From CAZQQN01 sp964549595 (GTDB lineage: Bacteria; Bacteroidota; Bacteroidia; CAILMK01; CAYYUA01), in NCBI GenBank assembly GCA_964549595.1, contig CAZJWK010000017.1, positions 1 to 38,715 of the forward strand: 38,715 nt of DNA. The letters are read 5' to 3'. Made by a program: the position numbers and the translations under genes. Below are positions 34,667 through 38,715 of the stretch, in pieces. How positions within the stretch are numbered: the stretch's first letter is position 1; each line of letters starts with the position of its first letter. Under the pieces are notes generated by a model that had not been told where the DNA came from, ran no database searches, and saw only the letters and a list, made by a program, of their open reading frames with translations.

Positions 34667-34705
34667 ATGGCTTAAATTTTAAAAATATTATCTCCTTTAA
34701 GCCAT
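34667..34705. repeat. Inverted repeat, possible terminator or leader hairpin
   Basis: Perfect 10-bp arms ATGGCTTAAA (34667-34676) and TTTAAGCCAT (34696-34705) flank a 19-nt AT-rich loop and are followed by TTTATCTTT. It lies between the pirin pseudogene and the speD-speE promoter, so it could be the old pirin terminator. Confidence 0.5.
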
Positions 34706-34741
34706 TTTATCTTTAATTGCCCACTATGGTTACAGGCTCGG

Positions 34742-34766
34742 GGGTTTCAAATTGTTCGTGAAACCC
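34742..34766. promoter_or_regulatory. Palindrome over the speD-speE promoter, candidate operator
   Basis: Perfect 8-bp arms GGGTTTCA (34742-34749) and TGAAACCC (34759-34766) flank a 9-bp spacer that contains the putative -33 TTG. It ends four bases before the -7 box. This position suits a repressor site. A short hairpin followed by GTTTT is an alternative reading. Confidence 0.4.
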
Positions 34767-34778
34767 GTTTTATCTTTG
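34752..34778 (+). promoter_or_regulatory. Promoter of the speD-speE fusion gene
   Basis: TTG (34752-34754), a 16 bp spacer, and TATCTTTG (34771-34778) match the TTTG/TAnnTTTG consensus, about 58 bp before the start codon. Confidence 0.5.
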
Positions 34779-34836
34779 CATAGTTTTGAAAAAAGCGAAG
34801 GAAAACTGGCTTTAAAAACCTGAAAAGTTTAAACCC

Positions 34837-36129
34837 ATGAACAAAGGCTCCTTAGGCAGGCATATCCTGGTGGAGTTTTACGAAAGTTCCCCGGAAATCC
34901 TGAACGATGTTAGCCTCATTGAACAAAGCATGGTGGATGCTGCTCAAGAAGCAGAATCCACGGTGGTGAATTCAACATTTCATCACTTTTCGCCATTCGG
35001 GGTTTCAGGGGTAGTGGTGATTGAAGAGAGTCACCTGGCTATCCATACCTGGCCGGAATATGGCTTTGCATCAATGGATATTTTTACATGCGGAGATTCT
35101 GTTGAGCCCTGGATTGCATTTAATTACCTTAAAAAAGCTTTCCATTCCGAACATGCTTCTTCCATGGAAATGCTCAGGGGACAACTCAATCTTCTGGAGA
35201 AAAAGGAAGATTTTGATTTAGGGGCCATGCGGGATGAGAAAACCCAGGAAATATTGGCTCCCAAATACAAAAGGAATGTTTGGTTCACTGACCGAGACGA
35301 AAATATTGCGTTATCCCTTCGGCATAAGGGCAATACCCTTTTCCGGGAAAAATCCCCTTATCAGAAAGTGGAGGTGTTTGATACCTATGCCTATGGGCGA
35401 ATGCTCGCTTGTGATGACATGGTGATGTGTACGGAAAAAGATGAGTATGTTTACCATGAAATGATAGCCCACGTTCCATTGCTTACACACAGGGAAGCTA
35501 AAAAAATCCTTGTCATTGGAGGCGGTGATGGTGGTACCGTTCGTGAATTGCTCAAGCATGATCATGTAGAGGAAGTGATAATGGTGGAAATAGATGAAAA
35601 GGTAGTAGAGGCCAGTAAACAACATCTGCCAACCCTTTCCCAGGCTTTTGGTGATCCGCGGTTACATTTGATTTATGATGACGGTATCAAATACGTACAA
35701 CAAGCCCCTTCCGAAACCTTTGACCTGGTAATCGTAGACTCCACAGACCCCGTAGGACCGGCGGAAGGCCTTTTTACAGAAGATTTTTACAATGATGTCT
35801 ACCGGATCCTGAATGAGCAGGGTGTCATGATTACCCAGAGCGAATCACCACGTTTCAATGTAGAGGTATACAAGGAAATCTATCAGACTTTTAAGCGTAT
35901 CTATGGGGATGACAAGGTTTTTAGTTACCTGCTTTTTATTCCGACTTATCCGACCGGTATGTGGAGTTTTTCCTATTCTTCAAAAGGAGATGCTCATCCC
36001 TGGAAGAGTTTGAATGACCAAGAAGCCCGGGATTTTACTGAAAAAAATGGTTTGCAATATTACAACCCGGAAGTTCACCGCGCAGCTTTTTCCTTACCCA
36101 ATTTCGTCAGGAACATGATTGGCAGTTAG
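34837..36129 (+). CDS. S-adenosylmethionine decarboxylase-spermidine synthase fusion protein
   Basis: This 430-residue protein joins two consecutive polyamine enzymes. Residues about 1-120 are a bacterial (class 1b) AdoMet decarboxylase. The self-cleaving E64-S65 site, whose serine becomes the pyruvoyl cofactor, is followed by H70 (LAIHTWPE) and C85 (DIFTCGD), both needed for processing or catalysis. Residues about 140-430 are a spermidine synthase with the decarboxylated-AdoMet site VIGGGDGGTVRE and the catalytic aspartate loop VIVDSTDPVGPAEG. One domain makes decarboxylated AdoMet and the other uses it as aminopropyl donor to putrescine. Such fusions have been described in other bacteria. 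An agmatinase-like gene follows 67 bp downstream. Confidence 0.93.
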   Translation: MNKGSLGRHILVEFYESSPEILNDVSLIEQSMVDAAQEAESTVVNSTFHHFSPFGVSGVVVIEESHLAIHTWPEYGFASMDIFTCGDSVEPWIAFNYLKKAFHSEHASSMEMLRGQLNLLEKKEDFDLGAMRDEKTQEILAPKYKRNVWFTDRDENIALSLRHKGNTLFREKSPYQKVEVFDTYAYGRMLACDDMVMCTEKDEYVYHEMIAHVPLLTHREAKKILVIGGGDGGTVRELLKHDHVEEVIMVEIDEKVVEASKQHLPTLSQAFGDPRLHLIYDDGIKYVQQAPSETFDLVIVDSTDPVGPAEGLFTEDFYNDVYRILNEQGVMITQSESPRFNVEVYKEIYQTFKRIYGDDKVFSYLLFIPTYPTGMWSFSYSSKGDAHPWKSLNDQEARDFTEKNGLQYYNPEVHRAAFSLPNFVRNMIGS

Positions 36130-36196
36130 ATTACTATTCAATAAAACCAGGATCAAATTGACCTTCAAAATACTTTAAAATCCAAAATAAGTAGTT

Positions 36197-37297
36197 ATGC
36201 AATCTGACCCTGAGGCGAGTAAGAAACGAGCGGAAAAATTAGCGGAATTTGAGCCCGATCAAAACGGTCTTTACCATAAAGGCATTTTTGGGTTACCCTT
36301 TAATCCGCCTGAGTCTGAATTGGTATTAATCCCCGTACCCTGGGACGCTACGGTATCTTATGGAGATGGTACACTTTATGGGCCGCAGACAATTCTTGAA
36401 TCTTCTCATCAAATGGATTTGTATGATGAATGGACTCCCGGAGCCTGGAAACTTGGTATTGCCATGGAAGAAATCTCTGAAAACTGGATGGACCTTAGCC
36501 GGGAATTCAGGGCTAAGGCCAAATACAACATCGATCACCTGGAGGGCAAATTTGAAGCCCCTGAGCAAGTAAGAAATGAGATATACGAAGAACTAACCAA
36601 TGCCTGTGAAATGCTTAACGATTGGGTTAAGGAAGAATCCGCATATTGGATGAATAAAGGCAAATTGGTCGGCATTATAGGGGGTGAACACAGCGTGGCT
36701 TTGGGGTATCTTCAAGCATTGAATGAAACCTATGATGACTTTGGGGTCCTGCAGTTGGACGCTCATCTGGATTTGCGGAAGGCTTATGAGGGTTTTAAGT
36801 ATTCCCATGCCTCTGTCATGAAAAATGCCCTGGAGTTGCCCGCGCTTACCCAATTAGTTCCAGTAGGAGGTCGGGATTTTTCGGAAAAAGAAGTGGCATG
36901 CATTAACGATAATTCGGAAAGGATCTCGTTTTTTTCGGATAATTATCTGAAGGAGCAGGTGTTCAAAGGCAACGGGTGGGATCAAATATGTGATGAGATT
37001 ATTGCCCATTTGCCTCAGTCGGTTTATGTTTCCTTTGATATTGACGGGCTTGAGCCTTCCCTGTGCCCAAGTACCGGAACACCCGTTCCGGGTGGTCTCA
37101 GTTTTAGCCAAGCCGTTTACCTGATCCACCGGGTGGCTGAAAGTGGCCGAACCATTATCGGTTTTGACCTTTCGGAAGTGGTGCCAGTTAAAAATAACAA
37201 AGGAGAATTTTATGAGTGGGATGGTAACGTAGGGGCTCGTATTCTTTATCGATTGTGCGGGGATGCTATTTGGTCAAATAATTTGATAGAGAATTGA
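36197..37297 (+). CDS. Agmatinase/arginase (ureohydrolase) family protein
   Basis: This 366-residue binuclear manganese ureohydrolase has metal-binding positions H165 (GGEHS), D188-A-H190-L-D192, and D281-I-D283 (SFDIDGLEPS). The substrate-loop TGTPVPGG follows. In the usual DIDxxDP motif the second aspartate is replaced by glutamate (GLEPS). Context directly after an AdoMet decarboxylase-spermidine synthase gene favours agmatinase (agmatine to putrescine plus urea), which would feed spermidine synthesis. Arginine decarboxylase is not in the window. The N-terminal 40 residues and a helical insertion (about 105-155) make it longer than E. coli SpeB (306 residues). Arginase or another guanidino hydrolase remains possible. 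Confidence 0.85.
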   Translation: MQSDPEASKKRAEKLAEFEPDQNGLYHKGIFGLPFNPPESELVLIPVPWDATVSYGDGTLYGPQTILESSHQMDLYDEWTPGAWKLGIAMEEISENWMDLSREFRAKAKYNIDHLEGKFEAPEQVRNEIYEELTNACEMLNDWVKEESAYWMNKGKLVGIIGGEHSVALGYLQALNETYDDFGVLQLDAHLDLRKAYEGFKYSHASVMKNALELPALTQLVPVGGRDFSEKEVACINDNSERISFFSDNYLKEQVFKGNGWDQICDEIIAHLPQSVYVSFDIDGLEPSLCPSTGTPVPGGLSFSQAVYLIHRVAESGRTIIGFDLSEVVPVKNNKGEFYEWDGNVGARILYRLCGDAIWSNNLIEN

Positions 37298-37429
37298 CCG
37301 GGGATTGCTAAGGGTTTAATAATTAATTTCCCAATTTCCGCAAGAAATTTCATAGACTTCAGGGAATAATTTCATTGAAATAGGCGTCTATGCAATATGT
37401 GCTAATTCCTGATATTTGCAAATTTGGAT

Positions 37430-37471
37430 TCCCTTCTCCCTTCATCAGAGAGAAGCGGTAAGGATGAGGGC
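37430..37471. repeat. CT/GA-rich segment resembling a dispersed intergenic element
   Basis: This segment reads CCCTTCTCCCTTCATC, then GAGAAG and GGATGAGGGC. Inner arms CTTCTC (37433-37438) and GAGAAG (37450-37455) can pair. The pattern recalls the dispersed 'CCCTCTCC...GGTGAGGG' type of intergenic repeat. Only one copy is seen in the window. Confidence 0.3.
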
Positions 37472-37790
37472 TTCGGTGGAAAAAAACCTTACTCCTAAGG
37501 GGGTTTATCAAAACTGAAAAATTCGGAGGTTTTTCCATCAAAAAAGACCTGGGATCCACCGCCTAAGAACGGCTCAAAAAATTCAATCACAAAGTGCATT
37601 TGAGCAATTTAAAAAAAGTACATTGAAAACAGGAAACAAAAGGAATTCTTGGAAGGGATCCTATTATAAAGGAACGGAGCAGATTCAGAGGCTTTCTTTA
37701 CTTGATAGGGGACTCGTTTACGCATGAATCAAGCGTTATGAAAATGTATTAAAAGTGTTGTCAAAAAACTTTGCTTTAATTATTAATAAG

Positions 37791-37827
37791 GCGTGGCACG
37801 GTTTTACCAAGTTTAACCGTACCACGC
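37791..37827. repeat. Strong inverted repeat
   Basis: Arms GCGTGGCACGGTT (37791-37803) and AACCGTACCACGC (37815-37827) pair at 12 of 13 positions around an 11-nt loop. The arms are GC-rich against an AT-rich background. There is no T-run after the hairpin on the plus strand, so it is not a typical terminator. Confidence 0.7.
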
Positions 37828-37871
37828 TTCGGGTAAGATCAAGCAGATTAATATTCTTTATCCCTAAGCCT

Positions 37872-37995
37872 AAAGGATATATGGCTTTGAATGGCTTCCC
37901 CGAATCAATGGGTTAGAGGCACTAAATTTAATTACTTTTCTTTCATTAATCGGGATTTGATAGGTAGTTGACCCTAAACCTCTTCTGGTGTTCAT
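37872..37995 (-). pseudogene. Coding-like fragment, possibly HU-type DNA-binding protein C-terminus
   Basis: The minus strand reads MNTRRGLGSTTYQIPINERK, then VIKFSASNPLIRG and stops at TAG. The segment TTYQIPINERKVIKFSASN resembles the C-terminal strand of HU/IHF proteins (IPARKVxKFxASKxL), but only about 42 residues exist and the DNA-binding arm and N-terminal helices are absent. It could equally be chance. It ends exactly where the plus-strand frame at 37999 begins. Confidence 0.22.
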
Positions 37996-37998
37996 TTT

Positions 37999-38715
37999 AT
38001 GAAGTTTACTCCGGGTAGTCAAAATGTATCCTGGGAGCAAACTTATGGAACTTCCAACACCTTGGAAAAAGCCAAAGCGGTTGCTGAACACAATGGCGAC
38101 CTATTTTTTGCTGGTGTTACTAAAAAACCAGGCAGTAAGGAAATATTTATTGTCCAGGTAGACAGTGCTAATGGCAATGTCAAGAACAACAAGTATATTG
38201 GAAGTGGTAATCGTGATGAAGCCAATGATATTATAGAAACCTAATCAGGGGACTTAGCCATAACAGGCACCACCAAAACAACGGTTAACCAGAATAGCCG
38301 CTTGACTTTTGTGATGGTATTCTCCATGAGCAGTAATAGCTTTTCTATCAAACAAGAATTTGCTTATGGGACAACCAATGACAATGAAGGAAATGCATTG
38401 GTCCAAGATTCCGAAGGAAACTTTTGGGTGATTGGTGATGTGAACAACAACAGCACTTACGGTTTAATTTACCAATTAAAGCAAAATTTTAGTGATAATA
38501 CTTCCGGTGACGTTGATTACAAGGCTGTATTAAACGATGGTTCCAACAAGCAAAGTTTGACCGGCATTAATTATCACAGCAATCATGTCATTGCAGGCGG
38601 GTTTGGAAAAATTCAAAGTGATGAAAATAATGGTTCAATTGGTGCCAAAGCTGCTTTGGGGGTAAAAATCAATGAGGGAGCCAACAACCCTTCCAATGCG
38701 GACGCCCCTGCTGAT
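37999..38715 (+). pseudogene. Secreted-repeat/beta-propeller-like protein, interrupted and cut by window edge
   Basis: The frame starts MKFTPGSQNVSWEQTYGTSN and continues with repeat units of the type DLFFAGVTKKPGSKEIFIVQVD, DLAITGTTK, NFWVIGDVNNN and HVIAGGFGK. These resemble the ~50-residue propeller-like units of large secreted Bacteroidota proteins. A TAA at 38242-38244 interrupts the sequence between NDIIET and SGDLAITGTT, after which the same frame stays open to base 38715. The visible start lacks a signal peptide, and an in-frame stop lies about 20 bases upstream, so the 5' end also appears missing. The best explanation is a truncated gene with a nonsense mutation. A sequencing error at the TAA is possible. 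Confidence 0.6.

Larger units (their letters stand above)
37298..37998. other. Gene-free region with repeats and debris (701 bp)
   Basis: No intact gene is supported. The stretch holds a CT/GA-rich segment with short inverted repeats (37430-37471) and a strong inverted repeat (37791-37827). It also has a coding-like minus-strand fragment at its right end (37872-37995). A frame from about 37562 runs open for about 55 codons but resembles nothing I recognise. The pattern fits decayed sequence rather than a regulatory leader. Confidence 0.5.

Noticed and set aside
34742..34766. Rho-independent terminator for an upstream gene
   Set aside because: No intact gene lies directly upstream, and the palindrome overlaps a good promoter. 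An operator reading is preferred, although a terminator is not excluded.
37870..38091. 73-codon minus-strand frame as one gene
   Set aside because: Its first half is antisense to the plus-strand repeat protein and looks random. Only the part from 37995 leftwards has any protein-like character.

Overview
The window looks like chromosomal DNA of a member of the Bacteroidota; class and genus cannot be resolved from sequence alone. Evidence for this is the presence of lineage-typical families (IPExxxVDY-type protein next to pyk, GWxTD lipoprotein, DUF2723 glycosyltransferase, DUF2752 plus CCC-motif pair), the gene order purH-mreBCD-mrdA-rodA and the acpP-fabF-rnc block, and repeated TAnnTTTG-type -7 promoter boxes with few visible Shine-Dalgarno sites. 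The DNA is moderately AT-rich. I see no tRNA, rRNA, CRISPR array, insertion sequence or phage gene.

Region 1 (1-13.4 kb) is mostly on the minus strand and concerns the cell envelope. It holds a MATE transporter, a large DUF2723/GT-C glycosyltransferase, a GWxTD lipoprotein, a 1995-residue alpha-2-macroglobulin lipoprotein with an intact CSEQ thioester motif, and a sulfotransferase. The stop codon of that sulfotransferase overlaps the stop of a second, partial sulfotransferase that enters from the left edge.

Region 2 (13.5-21.5 kb) is core metabolism: an SDR oxidoreductase converging on an M42 aminopeptidase across a strong terminator hairpin, then pyk with the small IPExxxVDY-like gene (minus strand). 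Divergent from these is acpP-fabF-rnc (fatty acid synthesis plus RNase III), which runs tail-to-tail into a thiamine-phosphate-synthase-like gene, followed by purN.

Region 3 (21.7-30.4 kb) is a tightly packed plus-strand cluster: purH, then the rod/elongasome set mreB, mreC, mreD, mrdA (PBP2) and rodA, then a class III aminotransferase.

Region 4 (30.5-38.7 kb) has accD and a class I fructose-bisphosphate aldolase on the minus strand, a DUF2752/CCC-motif membrane pair, and a polyamine pair (AdoMet decarboxylase fused to spermidine synthase, then an agmatinase/arginase-family enzyme). Between these lie clearly decaying sequences. A full-length pirin gene is broken by four in-frame stops and a frameshift (33845-34554). 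A 0.7 kb gene-free stretch contains a strong inverted repeat. A secreted-repeat-type reading frame carries an in-frame TAA and runs off the right edge. I found no defence system or other obviously new machinery. The most unusual items are the envelope A2M/GWxTD/GT-C/sulfotransferase cluster, the pirin pseudogene, the speD-speE fusion with a palindrome over its promoter, and the possible rearrangement junction near 37995.
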